Shown here: positions 26,326-35,013 of the stretch, piece by piece | Layout of the letters: the number at the start of each line of letters is the position of its first letter | Numbering within the stretch: the stretch's first letter is position 1 | From: Hoeflea_A sp965204935 | GTDB lineage: Bacteria > Pseudomonadota > Alphaproteobacteria > Rhizobiales > Rhizobiaceae | DNA length: 64,000 bases | Strand: one strand, 5' to 3' | NCBI RefSeq assembly: GCF_965204935.1 | Contig: NZ_CBDBFO010000002.1 | Notes under the pieces: model-generated | What the model saw: the letters and a program-made list of their open reading frames with translations, nothing else | Told to the model about the DNA's origin: nothing | Database searches by the model: none | Translations under genes and position numbers: made by a program

Positions 26326-27021
26326 CTAAATCTGGTGGAAACCGTGTTTGCCGAGCAGCGAAATCATGAGTGATTTGGCAGCGATCCGGTGATCGCGGTG
26401 GATCTTGCGGGCCAGCGCCGCGTCGCCCTTCTCCAGCGCGGCGATCAAGGCACGGTGGTCCGCATTCGATTGTGTCGGCGCCGGCCGGATATAGAGCGTC
26501 AACGCCCGTGCCCGCCGGACCTGGTCATTGAAATTCGCGATGACCGATTTCAACCGTTCACTGCCGGAAAGATCAACAAGCAGCATGTGAAAATCCTCGT
26601 CGGCGGCGGCCCAGGCTTCCCGGTCATCTTCTTTCAGCGCTTTTTCCATGCGCAAGGTCGCCTCACGAAGCGGCTCCAGCATTTCAGGGGACGTGCAGCG
26701 TTCGGCAACCCGCTCTGCGGCCAGCGATTCAAGCTCTGTCAGGATCTGGTAGATCTCCTCCATGTCCTCAGGAGAGATGGACAGGATCTTGACGCCGCGC
26801 CGCGGCCGCACCTCAAGCAGGCCCTGTGCCTCGAGCATCAGCGTCGCCTCGCGCACGGGCGTGCGCGACATGTGCAGCATTTCCGCAAGCTCGGTTTCCA
26901 GATAGCTCGATCCAGCCGGCAGCTCACCCGATACGATCATGCGCCGCAGTTCCGTTGCCGCGCGCTGCGTCTGCGATTTCGGTTTTTTCCCGTCTGATGA
27001 GATTTCCGCCTGATGCTGCAT
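26326..27021 (-). CDS. GntR/FCD-family transcriptional regulator
   Basis: A 231-residue regulator with winged HTH (ELAEMLHMSRTPVREATLML, about residues 45-65) and a helical FCD domain containing metal-ligand candidates in DEDFHMLL and a later DHRALIAAL. It is the last gene of the minus arm, 2 bases after the Gfo/Idh gene; a TTG at 27027 overlapping that stop is an alternative start. It probably responds to the acid-sugar substrate and controls the divergent tct operon through the palindrome near 29237. Confidence 0.87.
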   Translation of the reverse strand: MQHQAEISSDGKKPKSQTQRAATELRRMIVSGELPAGSSYLETELAEMLHMSRTPVREATLMLEAQGLLEVRPRRGVKILSISPEDMEEIYQILTELESLAAERVAERCTSPEMLEPLREATLRMEKALKEDDREAWAAADEDFHMLLVDLSGSERLKSVIANFNDQVRRARALTLYIRPAPTQSNADHRALIAALEKGDAALARKIHRDHRIAAKSLMISLLGKHGFHQI

Positions 27022-27023
27022 GA

Positions 27024-28046
27024 TCAAAGCTCTACGCGTTCCCCCGCTTCATTTGACCGGTAGACGGCCTCAACGATCCGCACATTCTGCAGATAATCTT
27101 CCGCAAGGTTCTCGATCGGCGCACCGTTGACGAGTCCATCGATAACATGTTTTTGCAGCGCGTAGACACAATCACCCGCAAATCCCTGATATTTTTGCAC
27201 TTCCAGCAGCACCGCTTCCTCCAGCGAGCCAAAGGGGCGATAGCGGACCGTGCCGTCCCCGTGCAGCGAAAGCGTGCCATCCGTTCCTTCGATCAGCCCC
27301 TCCCCGAGCGTCAATCTGTAGTTCTCGGCGCGGTGATCCAGCAGCCGGTTGCCGTCGAACAGGCACCGCGCGCCCGATTGATAATCAAACAGGATGTGAC
27401 CGGCATCTTCGCCAGCAATCGCCGGATTGTGTTTCCGCAGATCGGCGTAAACGGCGTCCGGTTCACCCGCGATGAAACGAAACACGTCGATCCAGTGCAC
27501 CGCGGTCTCATGGACAAGGAACCGCGGCATTTCCTGAAAATAAGGCTGGCGGTCGAGATAGGCATCGTCCCCCTGCCCGTCGCCCGTGCGAAGCCGGAAT
27601 GTGAATTGCAGCATCGTGCCGATCCGCCCGCCTTCGATTTCGCTTTTGATCAACCTGTACCACGGCTGGAACCGGAAATTCTCATGCACCACGAGCAACG
27701 CCCCGGAATCCCGCGCAAGGGCCACGGCCTCCTTAGCCTCGCCAAGATCACGGCAAAACGGTTTTTGGCAGATAATGGCGCGAACGCCGCCATCGAGCGC
27801 ACGGCGGATCGTTTCGAGATGGGTGTGCGGCGGCGTGATGATGTCGAGAAGGTCCGGTTTCTGCTCGCCAAGCGCCATGTCCAGGTCGCTATAGGCAGGA
27901 AGGCCGGTGGTCCGCGCCTTCTCGATATCCCGGTTGATCGAGGCGACCGGAAGCGCGTCCGCGATCCTGTTCCAGGCCTCATAGTGGAAACGGCTGAAAT
28001 ATCCGGCGCCGACACAGGCGACGCGGATCGGCGACGGCATTCTCAT
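27024..28046 (-). CDS. Gfo/Idh/MocA-family oxidoreductase
   Basis: A 340-residue NAD(P)-dependent sugar or polyol dehydrogenase. The N-terminal Rossmann motif is VACVGAGYFSRFH. The EKP-like motif reads ICQKPF, with Gln replacing the usual Glu while the Lys is kept, and the H-x-x-x-D-type region reads HETAVHWIDVFRF. The ATG overlaps the stop of the IPMDH-like gene. In pathways such as D-apiose catabolism, members oxidise a sugar to its lactone, which would suit the lactonase-like metallo-beta-lactamase gene in the divergent operon. The substrate is not determined. Confidence 0.83.
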   Translation of the reverse strand: MRMPSPIRVACVGAGYFSRFHYEAWNRIADALPVASINRDIEKARTTGLPAYSDLDMALGEQKPDLLDIITPPHTHLETIRRALDGGVRAIICQKPFCRDLGEAKEAVALARDSGALLVVHENFRFQPWYRLIKSEIEGGRIGTMLQFTFRLRTGDGQGDDAYLDRQPYFQEMPRFLVHETAVHWIDVFRFIAGEPDAVYADLRKHNPAIAGEDAGHILFDYQSGARCLFDGNRLLDHRAENYRLTLGEGLIEGTDGTLSLHGDGTVRYRPFGSLEEAVLLEVQKYQGFAGDCVYALQKHVIDGLVNGAPIENLAEDYLQNVRIVEAVYRSNEAGERVEL

Positions 28047-29137
28047 GCCGTAACGCCTTCCAGCAGTTCGGCAACAGCACGACCGGCCTCTTCGGTTGAA
28101 CAATCGCCGCCGAGATCCCGTGTCAGGCCCCGCTGTTCAGACAGGGTTCTTTCCACGGCCCGGCGAAGTTCATCGCCGGCGCTGATGGCGGTCGTCACCT
28201 GATGCTGATGCCCCAGCCACTCGAGCATCATCGCGGCCGAAAGGATCATCGCATGGGGATTGGCAGCGCCTTGGCCTGCAATATCGGGCGCCGAGCCATG
28301 GCAAGGCTGAAACACCGCATGCTGGTCGCCGATGTCTGCGGATGGCGCCACTCCGAGCCCGCCCATGAGACCGGCTCCGAGATCGGAGAGAATATCGCCG
28401 AACATGTTTTCCGTGACAAGCACATCCAGATCCCACGGCTTCTGGATCATGTGCAGCGCCATGGCGTCGACATAGGCGTGATTGGCGGCGAGATCCGGAC
28501 GTTTCGTCGCCTCTTCATCGAAGATGCCGCGAAAGAAAGCAAAAGCGCGAAACACATTGGCCTTGTCGACGCATGTGACACGCCCGGTCCCGCGCCCTTC
28601 TGATTTGCGCCGGGCCGCCAGGTCAAAGGCGAATCGGAACAGCTTCTGCGAGGTCTCGCGGGTAATGACCAGGGTTTCGCGCGCCTCATCGGCGGTTACC
28701 TCGCCCCGGCCCAGCGACCAGAACAGGCCTTCCGTGCTTTCACGGATAAGGACGAAGTCCACACGCCGCCCCGGCTCGATGCTGATCGGCGAACGCTGGT
28801 CTTCGGAGAGCGTTACCGGCCGCACGCCGGCAAATAGGTGCAACTCCTTGCGCAGGTCGATCTGCGGTGAAATCTCTGTCCCGTCATCATAGCGCACATC
28901 GGGAAGGCCCATTGCGCCCAGCAGGACGGCGTCGGCTTTCCTGGCCGCCTCCATCGATGCTGCCGGAAGCGCTTCGCCGGTTGACGCATAGAGAGCCGCA
29001 CCGGCGGGAACCTCGTTGAAACGCAGGGAAAGCTGATGGCGCCTGGCGACCCTGTCGAGGAGGGCCAGCGTTGGCCGCATGATCTCCGGACCGATGCCAT
29101 CACCTTCAAAGACCGCGATATCGAACGAAGACCTCAT
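28043..29137 (-). CDS. Isocitrate/isopropylmalate dehydrogenase-family enzyme
   Basis: A 364-residue beta-decarboxylating-type dehydrogenase. It has FEGDGIGPEIM at the N-terminus, the substrate-Arg region IRESTEGLF, the Lys in CVDKANVFRAF, the metal-binding Asp region TENMFGDILSDLGAGL and NAD-binding HGSAPDIAGQGAANP. It is not near leu genes, so a catabolic role (tartrate-, malate- or tetronate-type substrate) is more likely than leucine synthesis. The ATG at 29137 is chosen because homologues begin just before FEGDGIG; an in-frame start at 29167 is possible. It is the first gene of the minus arm. Confidence 0.85.
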   Translation of the reverse strand: MRSSFDIAVFEGDGIGPEIMRPTLALLDRVARRHQLSLRFNEVPAGAALYASTGEALPAASMEAARKADAVLLGAMGLPDVRYDDGTEISPQIDLRKELHLFAGVRPVTLSEDQRSPISIEPGRRVDFVLIRESTEGLFWSLGRGEVTADEARETLVITRETSQKLFRFAFDLAARRKSEGRGTGRVTCVDKANVFRAFAFFRGIFDEEATKRPDLAANHAYVDAMALHMIQKPWDLDVLVTENMFGDILSDLGAGLMGGLGVAPSADIGDQHAVFQPCHGSAPDIAGQGAANPHAMILSAAMMLEWLGHQHQVTTAISAGDELRRAVERTLSEQRGLTRDLGGDCSTEEAGRAVAELLEGVTA

Positions 29138-29213
29138 GGAAATTTCCCGATTTGTGCCGGACCGCATGCTGCAGTTGCCTGAGCGACACTGTTGATAGCG
29201 GGTCGGACTTTGG

Positions 29214-29244
29214 TTGACAATGTATTTTTTAATGTATACATAAT
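29214..29244 (+). promoter_or_regulatory. tct promoter with overlapping palindromic operator
   Basis: TTGACA at 29214-29219 is a good -35; the -10 (about TACATA at 29237, spacing 17) lies inside the perfect 10-bp palindrome ATGTATACAT at 29232-29241. FCD-type GntR repressors often bind such ATGTATACAT sites, so the neighbouring regulator probably blocks RNA polymerase here. Confidence 0.7.
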
Positions 29245-29277
29245 TTCATACATAGCAACACCGTTTTGGGAGGAACC

Positions 29278-30288
29278 ATGAAAAACCTTGCTACATCAAT
29301 CGGTTTGGCGGCAGCGCTCACAGCCTCGCTCGCCGTAACTTCGGCGACGGCGCAGGAATATCCGTTCCGCGATATCACCACGGCGGTGGTCTGGGGCGCC
29401 GGTGGGGGAACAGACAGCATCAACCGCATGATCATGGCGGAGATGGAAAAGCACCTGCCGGTCAGCATCGCCGTTATCAATCAGACAGGCGGTGTCGCCG
29501 GCTCCAACGGCATGACCTATGTCATGAACCAGCCGGACGACGGATACACGCTGGTCGGCCTCTCTGAGTCGAATGTAACCGCCGCTGTACAGGGCGGTTG
29601 GGATCGACGCTTCAACTACTGGCACCCTTTCATTGTCGGCGGCTCGCCCGATCTGATTTCCGTGCCGGCAAACAGTCCCTACAACTCGCTCCAGGAGCTG
29701 GTTGAGGCGGCAAAGGCAGCACCGGGCACCATCCCCGCCGCGGCATCAGGGTCCGGTTCGATCCATCACCTCAACCTGCTGGCCATCGAAAACGGCACGG
29801 GTGCGAAATTCAAATTCGTTCCCTACAAGGGGTCGGCTCCCGGACAGGAAGCCGCCGTCGCGGGTGAAGTCGATCTTGTCGTCACCTCGCTTGCCGAGCA
29901 GGCACCGCTCATCGCCGGCGGCCAGCTGAAGCCGCTGGCCATGCTGACGCCGGAGGATGCCGAGTTCGACGGCAAGACCATCAAGTCCGCGTTTTCGATG
30001 TATGACGGCCTCGACAAGTACCTTCCGTTGAAGCAGGCGATCGGCTTTGCTGTGCACGCTTCGGCGCCGGACGATGTCAAGGCAAAGCTGACGGCCGCGT
30101 TCCAGGAGGCCATCGCATCCGATGTCGTGGCGGAATGGGCGGCTGCCAACAATTATGACATCGGCGGTCAGTCGGGCGATGAGGCAACGGCAATCTTCGA
30201 CAAGCTCGAAAGCACGTTCGCCTGGACGCTTTGGGAACTTGGCGCGGCAAAGGTCGATCCGTCCTCCCTGGACATTCCCAAGCCGTAA
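29278..30288 (+). CDS. tctC: Tripartite tricarboxylate transporter substrate-binding protein
   Basis: A 336-residue periplasmic TctC/Bug-family protein with signal peptide (cleavage after ATA near residue 22). Typical segments are VWGAGGGTDSINRMI, NQTGGVAGSNGMTYV and AASGSGSIHHLNLL. The ATG follows GGGAGGA; a TTG at 29266 is not preceded by a site. It binds a carboxylate and hands it to TctBA. A stem-loop follows the stop. Confidence 0.9.
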   Translation: MKNLATSIGLAAALTASLAVTSATAQEYPFRDITTAVVWGAGGGTDSINRMIMAEMEKHLPVSIAVINQTGGVAGSNGMTYVMNQPDDGYTLVGLSESNVTAAVQGGWDRRFNYWHPFIVGGSPDLISVPANSPYNSLQELVEAAKAAPGTIPAAASGSGSIHHLNLLAIENGTGAKFKFVPYKGSAPGQEAAVAGEVDLVVTSLAEQAPLIAGGQLKPLAMLTPEDAEFDGKTIKSAFSMYDGLDKYLPLKQAIGFAVHASAPDDVKAKLTAAFQEAIASDVVAEWAAANNYDIGGQSGDEATAIFDKLESTFAWTLWELGAAKVDPSSLDIPKP

Positions 30289-30311
30289 CAACGGCCGGTC
30301 GATCCGCTGAA

Positions 30312-30345
30312 CCCGCTCCGGCAATTGGGGCAATGCCGGGGCGGG
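30312..30345 (+). terminator. Intra-operon stem-loop between tctC and tctB
   Basis: CCCGCTCCGGCA (30312-30323) pairs with TGCCGGGGCGGG (30334-30345) over 12 bp with one G-U, around a 10-base loop. No T run follows. It is probably an mRNA-stabilising or partial-termination element that keeps the binding protein in excess. Confidence 0.7.
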
Positions 30346-30370
30346 ATGACGAAATTCCGAGGACTGTTCA

Positions 30371-31126
30371 TTGGCCGACACCATCGTCATGCGCCGGCGC
30401 GACTTCTGGACATCGCTGTTCCTGATCGTCGTCAGCGCATTTTTTCTTTACCAGACCAGCCTGATCCCCTTTTTCAAGGCCGATGCGGCCGGTGTGCAGG
30501 GTGCCTGGTTCAACTCGGCGGCACTGGTGCCCTTTGGCATTTTCTCGGCCCTGCTCCTCCTGGCTTGCGCTCTGCTTGTAATAGCCATCAAGGGCGGCGG
30601 CGCCACCCGGCCCTTCGAAAGCGAGGCACTCGGCTTTACCGCCGCGGAAGCCGAACGGCTGCTGTGCGTTGCCGCAATCCTGTGCGCCTATATTTTCCTG
30701 CTCGTGCCGCGGGTGGACTTCATCGCCTGTTCGGCGCTTTTGATCACCGCCTTGATCTGGGGCTTCCATACCGGAAACGCCACAGCAAGACGGCTATCGA
30801 CCGTGATGGTGCTGCTGCCCGCGACATATGCCGGTATTGCGCATTTCCCGCGTGCTGAGTGGACCAAGCCCCATGACGACGACATTGCCACCCTCGTGGC
30901 GTTCGTTCTGCTGACACTGTTGATGTTCGGATATGAGCGGCGGCGGGGACTCGTCACCGGCGTTGTGCGCCTGACGCCCGTCATTGCCGTCTGCGCCCCG
31001 CTTCTGCTGGTTGTCGCAATGGCATTCGGATTTCGCCAGAATGTTCCCAACCGCCAGGGGCTGATTTTCTCCCAGATCGAGTACCACTACTATGTGACAC
31101 TGAAGCCTTTGTGGAGCGAACGCTAG
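30371..31126 (+). CDS. tctB: TctB-family small permease
   Basis: A 251-residue inner-membrane protein of the tripartite tricarboxylate transporter, larger than many TctB proteins of about 150 residues. It has several hydrophobic segments, for example FWTSLFLIVVSAFFLYQ and LLLACALLVIAI. The start is probably TTG at 30371, 8 bases after GAGGA; an ATG at 30389 is an alternative. It is followed at once by tctA. Confidence 0.8.
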   Translation: MADTIVMRRRDFWTSLFLIVVSAFFLYQTSLIPFFKADAAGVQGAWFNSAALVPFGIFSALLLLACALLVIAIKGGGATRPFESEALGFTAAEAERLLCVAAILCAYIFLLVPRVDFIACSALLITALIWGFHTGNATARRLSTVMVLLPATYAGIAHFPRAEWTKPHDDDIATLVAFVLLTLLMFGYERRRGLVTGVVRLTPVIAVCAPLLLVVAMAFGFRQNVPNRQGLIFSQIEYHYYVTLKPLWSER

Positions 31127-31127
31127 C

Positions 31128-32648
31128 ATGGAGTTCGTCGCCACACAGATCGCCGGCTTCTGGCTTGCCTTTACGGATCTCGCCACTGATCCCGTCACCT
31201 ATGTCTATCTGATCGCCTCAGTGTTTCTGGGCATCGTGTTCGGCGCCCTGCCCGGCCTCACGGCAACACTGGCGGTGACGATCCTGACCGGTTTCTTCAG
31301 CAACAAGTTCCCGCTGGAGCAGTCGCTGATCGCACTGATCGGCGCCTATGTCGGTGCAATTTACGGTGGCTCCTACCCGTCCATCCTCCTCAATATTCCG
31401 GGCACGGCAGCCTCTGCGGCGACGGCCATGGACGGCTATCCGCTGACACGCAGCGGACGCGGCGGCGAAGCCCTTGGCATCACCACGACCGCCTCCTTCA
31501 TCGGCACGCTCTTTGGCACCGTGTGCCTGCTGATCTTCGTCTGGGTATTGCTGCTGATTTCCAGGAACATTGCTTCACCGGAAAAGGCTCTGCTGGCGCT
31601 GTTCGGCATTCTGCTTTCGGGCACGCTGATGAGCCAGGACCTGGTCGTCAAGGGCTGGATATCCGGACTGATCGGCCTGGCCATGGCCATGGTCGGCCTT
31701 GATCCCATCCTGTCGGAAGACCGCTACACCTTCGGTTGGTCCTATCTGCTTTCCGGCTTCCAGATCGTGCCCGTCCTGATGGGCGCATTTGCCATACCGC
31801 AGATCATGGACGGACTGCGCACCGCGATCATGACGGCGCAGATGCCCCAGGTCGGGCGCATCGTGCCCAGATTTACCGAGGTGCTGCGCCGCATGCCCAG
31901 CATCACCCGATCCGGCGCCATCGGCACCGGTGTCGGCGCGCTGCCCGGTGTCGGCGAGGACGTCGCCGGCTGGGTGTCCTACGGCGTCGGCAAGGCGTCC
32001 TCCAAGGAGGACAAGACGTTCGGCAAGGGTTCGGTCGATGGCCTGATCTCGGCTGAAGCTGCAAACAATGCCGCGATCGGCGGCGCGCTGATCCCGCTGC
32101 TGGTGCTCGGAATTCCGGGGTCGCCTCCGGCCGCCGCCCTTCTCGGCGCGTTGAAGATCAACAATGTGATCCCCGGACCGACCATCGACCCTGCCCTCAT
32201 CTTGCGGGTTGTCGCCATTCTCGTCATGACCTCGCTCACCATGTTCATCATGGGCCTTTTTACCGCCCGCGTGTTCATCATGATCCTGCGCATACCGCAG
32301 ACGGTTTTCCTGCCGGTTGTCATGGTGCTGACGACGATCGGTTCCTTCTCGGTCGGCGGCGGTGTCAACGATCTGTTTCTGATGATCAGTGTCGGCCTTT
32401 TTGCCTATGCCATGAATGTCATGAAGTATCCCATCGCACCGCTTGTGATCGGCGCCATCCTTGGAGGTCTATTTGATGAAACCTTCCGCCGCTCATTGCT
32501 GATCTCAGATGGCGATCCGACCGTCTTCATCAGCCGGCCCGGCGCTGCCATTTTGCTGACCCTCAACGTCCTGCTTATACTCAGCCAACTGCCGGTGGTG
32601 CAGCGACGTTTTTCCCGTTTGACCGGAAAGAAGGAGAATGCCGTCTGA
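31128..32648 (+). CDS. tctA: TctA-family large permease
   Basis: A 506-residue permease with about 12 membrane segments and the conserved TctA glycine motifs GALPGLTATLAV, GAIYGGSYPSILLNIPGT and LPGVGEDVAGW. It forms the channel with TctB and probably imports the carboxylate or sugar acid handled by the surrounding enzymes. Its TGA overlaps the next ATG. Confidence 0.93.
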   Translation: MEFVATQIAGFWLAFTDLATDPVTYVYLIASVFLGIVFGALPGLTATLAVTILTGFFSNKFPLEQSLIALIGAYVGAIYGGSYPSILLNIPGTAASAATAMDGYPLTRSGRGGEALGITTTASFIGTLFGTVCLLIFVWVLLLISRNIASPEKALLALFGILLSGTLMSQDLVVKGWISGLIGLAMAMVGLDPILSEDRYTFGWSYLLSGFQIVPVLMGAFAIPQIMDGLRTAIMTAQMPQVGRIVPRFTEVLRRMPSITRSGAIGTGVGALPGVGEDVAGWVSYGVGKASSKEDKTFGKGSVDGLISAEAANNAAIGGALIPLLVLGIPGSPPAAALLGALKINNVIPGPTIDPALILRVVAILVMTSLTMFIMGLFTARVFIMILRIPQTVFLPVVMVLTTIGSFSVGGGVNDLFLMISVGLFAYAMNVMKYPIAPLVIGAILGGLFDETFRRSLLISDGDPTVFISRPGAAILLTLNVLLILSQLPVVQRRFSRLTGKKENAV

Positions 32649-32935
32649 TGTATGCCGTGACCGTGACATTTCGCATCAAGCCGGAACACTGGCAACCGTT
32701 TCTGAGTGCCGTTCGAACCAACGCATCAGCCTCGATTGAAAACGAAGCGGGCTGCCAGAGATTTGATGTATGCACCGATCCGGATCGCCCGCACGAGGTC
32801 TTCCTTTACGAGATCTACGACGATGAAGCTGCGTTTGAAACGCATCACGGGACGGATCACTATGCGGTCTTCTCCGAAGCCGCCGCTGACATGGTCGAAT
32901 CCAAGGCGGTAATCACCTACAGGTCCGTTACATGA
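32648..32935 (+). CDS. Small ABM-domain (antibiotic biosynthesis monooxygenase) protein
   Basis: A 95-residue dimeric alpha-beta-barrel type protein (ABM/LsrG-like), recognisable from VTFRIKPEHWQPFLSAV, EAGCQRFDVC, EVFLYEIYDDEAAFETHH and the final TYRS strand. Members act as cofactor-free oxygenases or isomerases of small sugar-derived compounds; LsrG is an isomerase of phospho-AI-2. It is translationally coupled to tctA and to the next gene, so it is probably a pathway enzyme. Its reaction is unknown. Confidence 0.8.
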   Translation: MYAVTVTFRIKPEHWQPFLSAVRTNASASIENEAGCQRFDVCTDPDRPHEVFLYEIYDDEAAFETHHGTDHYAVFSEAAADMVESKAVITYRSVT

Positions 32936-33738
32936 TGGAGGAAACCTGGCGGGTCTACGCGCTCAAATACGCCGAGCGCAACGAACGGGTACGGGCCGAC
33001 AGCTTCATCTTCGACGATGATCATGCCAGTCCCCACGCCATGGACTATTTCATCTGGGTGGCGCGCAACAACAACCGCACGATCCTCATCGACACGGGCT
33101 ACGATGCGGCGGAAGGCGCGCGGCGCGGCCGACCCGTCCTGCGTCATCCGGTCGAGGCGCTCAAGGCCATCGGCATTGCGCCGGAGGACATTGACACCAT
33201 CGTCATCACCCACCTGCATTACGACCACGCCGGCGGGCTCGATGCATTCCCGAAAGCGGTTTTCCACCTTCAAGCGGCCGAGATGGCCTTTGCCACCGGA
33301 CCGTGCATGTGCCACCACACCTTGCAGATGCCCTACACCGCCGAGCATGTCTGCCAGATGATCCGACATGTCTATTCCGGCCGTGTCGTCTTTCATGAAG
33401 GTGAAGGCGCGGTGGCACCCGGCATGACACTGCATCATGTCGGCGGGCACTCAAGGGGTCTGCAGGCGGTCCGCGTCAAAACGGAGAAAGGCTATCTGTG
33501 CCTCGCTTCCGATGCGGCGCATTATTATGAGAATTTCATCCATCAGAAATCTTTCCCCATCGTCGACAGCATCGAGGACATGCACAATGGCTGGAACACC
33601 ATCCAGGCGCTCTCCAGCCATCGCGACCTGGTGATACCTGGCCACGACCCGCTGGTGACGCGCCACTTCCCGGCAATGGACAATATCGAATTTGGCTGGC
33701 GGCTGGATGTCGGCCCGCACTCGTCCATCGAGATCTGA
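32932..33738 (+). CDS. Metallo-beta-lactamase-fold hydrolase (lactonase-like)
   Basis: A 268-residue protein of the AHL-lactonase-like branch. The dizinc motif THLHYDHAGG (near residue 95), a later His in VGGHSRG, the bridging Asp in ASDAAHYY and the last His in IPGHDP are all present. In a sugar-acid operon a role as a sugar-lactone hydrolase is more likely than quorum quenching, but this is inference. The start ATG overlaps the end of the previous gene. Confidence 0.82.
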   Translation: MMEETWRVYALKYAERNERVRADSFIFDDDHASPHAMDYFIWVARNNNRTILIDTGYDAAEGARRGRPVLRHPVEALKAIGIAPEDIDTIVITHLHYDHAGGLDAFPKAVFHLQAAEMAFATGPCMCHHTLQMPYTAEHVCQMIRHVYSGRVVFHEGEGAVAPGMTLHHVGGHSRGLQAVRVKTEKGYLCLASDAAHYYENFIHQKSFPIVDSIEDMHNGWNTIQALSSHRDLVIPGHDPLVTRHFPAMDNIEFGWRLDVGPHSSIEI

Positions 33739-33741
33739 GCC

Positions 33742-35013
33742 ATGCTTCTGGGATGTATCGGCGACGATTTCACCGGATCGAGCGACATTGCCAACACGCT
33801 GGCCAAGGGCGGCATGCGGGTCACGCTTTACTGCGGCACGCCCGAAAGTCCCGCCACCGACGATGTTGATGCCGGCGTTGTCGCGTTAAAAACCCGCACC
33901 GAGCCTGTTGCCGACGCAGTCGGCAAGTCGCTGGCCGCGGCGGACTGGCTCATCGATCAGGGATGTCAGCAGATCGTCTTCAAATACTGCTCGACATTCG
34001 ACAGCACGAAAGACGGCAATATCGGACCCGTCGCTGAGGCGCTTGCCGAACGGCTGGGAGAAGAACGGGTGATCGTCTGCCCGGCCTTTCCGGCGACGGG
34101 GCGGTCCGTCTACCAGGGCCATCTGTTTGTCGGCGATGTGCTCCTCAGCGAAAGCGGCATGCGCAACCACCCGCTGACACCGATGCGCGATCCGGATATC
34201 CGACGCTGGCTGTCGCATCAGACCAGTTGGCCTGTCCAACACATCGATGCCTCCACGGTCTTTGCCGGGGTCGATGCCGTCCGTTCGGCGCTCGCGGCAC
34301 CCGGCCCAGCCATGGTTGTCATTGACGCCATCCGCGACGAAGACCTTGTGACCATCGGCAGGGCCGCTTCGGATCGGCGGCTGATCACCGGCGGTTCCGG
34401 CATCGCACTTGCGCTGCCGCACAATTTCCACCGCGGGCCGGGCTTCGAGACACAGCAGCCCGATTGGAAAGGTGTTGCCGGACCAGGCGTCGTCCTCTCC
34501 GGTTCCTGCTCGGACGCGACCCGCAGACAGGTCGAACACCATATCCGGGAGCATCCCTCGCTGGAGATCGACGTCGATCGAATTTTTGACGGCAAACAGG
34601 ACGCCGCCGAGGTTGCGGCCTGGCTGCTCGAACGGCAGGGCGCGGCGCCGATTGCCTACTCGTCGGCTGACCCTGAGAAGGTAAAAGCCGCACAGCAGCG
34701 CCACGGTCGCGACGAAACGGCCGCACGCATCGAACAGGTCTTTGTCGACATCGCAAGGACGCTTGTTGAGAATGGCGTCCTCAAAATCGTCACCGCCGGC
34801 GGCGAAACATCGGGCGCCATTGTTGAAGGCCTCGGCATCGCATGCCTCGATATTGGCCCGGAGATCGCCCCCGGCGTTCCGGCCGTCCGCGATCCGGAAA
34901 GCGGTATCTGCCTGGCGCTGAAATCCGGCAATTTCGGCCAGACGGATTTCTTTTCAAGAGCCCTTGCGGCCTTGGGACATTCGAGCACGCGGGCAAAGGT
35001 AACTAGCGCATGA
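33742..35013 (+). CDS. otnK: Four-carbon acid sugar kinase (DUF1537), OtnK-like
   Basis: A 423-residue kinase of the four-carbon acid sugar kinase family: N-terminal GCIGDDFTGSSDIAN, then PAFPATGRSVYQGHL and PLTPMRDPDIRRWL, and a C-terminal ATP-binding region with TAGGETSGAIVEGL. OtnK phosphorylates 3-oxo-tetronate at O4. The following gene encodes the matching decarboxylase type and overlaps by 4 bases, which supports that reaction. Other members phosphorylate threonate, erythronate or 3-oxo-isoapionate. Confidence 0.85.
   Translation: MLLGCIGDDFTGSSDIANTLAKGGMRVTLYCGTPESPATDDVDAGVVALKTRTEPVADAVGKSLAAADWLIDQGCQQIVFKYCSTFDSTKDGNIGPVAEALAERLGEERVIVCPAFPATGRSVYQGHLFVGDVLLSESGMRNHPLTPMRDPDIRRWLSHQTSWPVQHIDASTVFAGVDAVRSALAAPGPAMVVIDAIRDEDLVTIGRAASDRRLITGGSGIALALPHNFHRGPGFETQQPDWKGVAGPGVVLSGSCSDATRRQVEHHIREHPSLEIDVDRIFDGKQDAAEVAAWLLERQGAAPIAYSSADPEKVKAAQQRHGRDETAARIEQVFVDIARTLVENGVLKIVTAGGETSGAIVEGLGIACLDIGPEIAPGVPAVRDPESGICLALKSGNFGQTDFFSRALAALGHSSTRAKVTSA

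Noticed and set aside
32932..33738. The metallo-beta-lactamase-fold protein as a quorum-quenching AHL lactonase
   Set aside because: The zinc motif is shared by many lactonases; tight coupling to tctA, kinase and decarboxylase genes makes a sugar-lactone or pathway role more likely.
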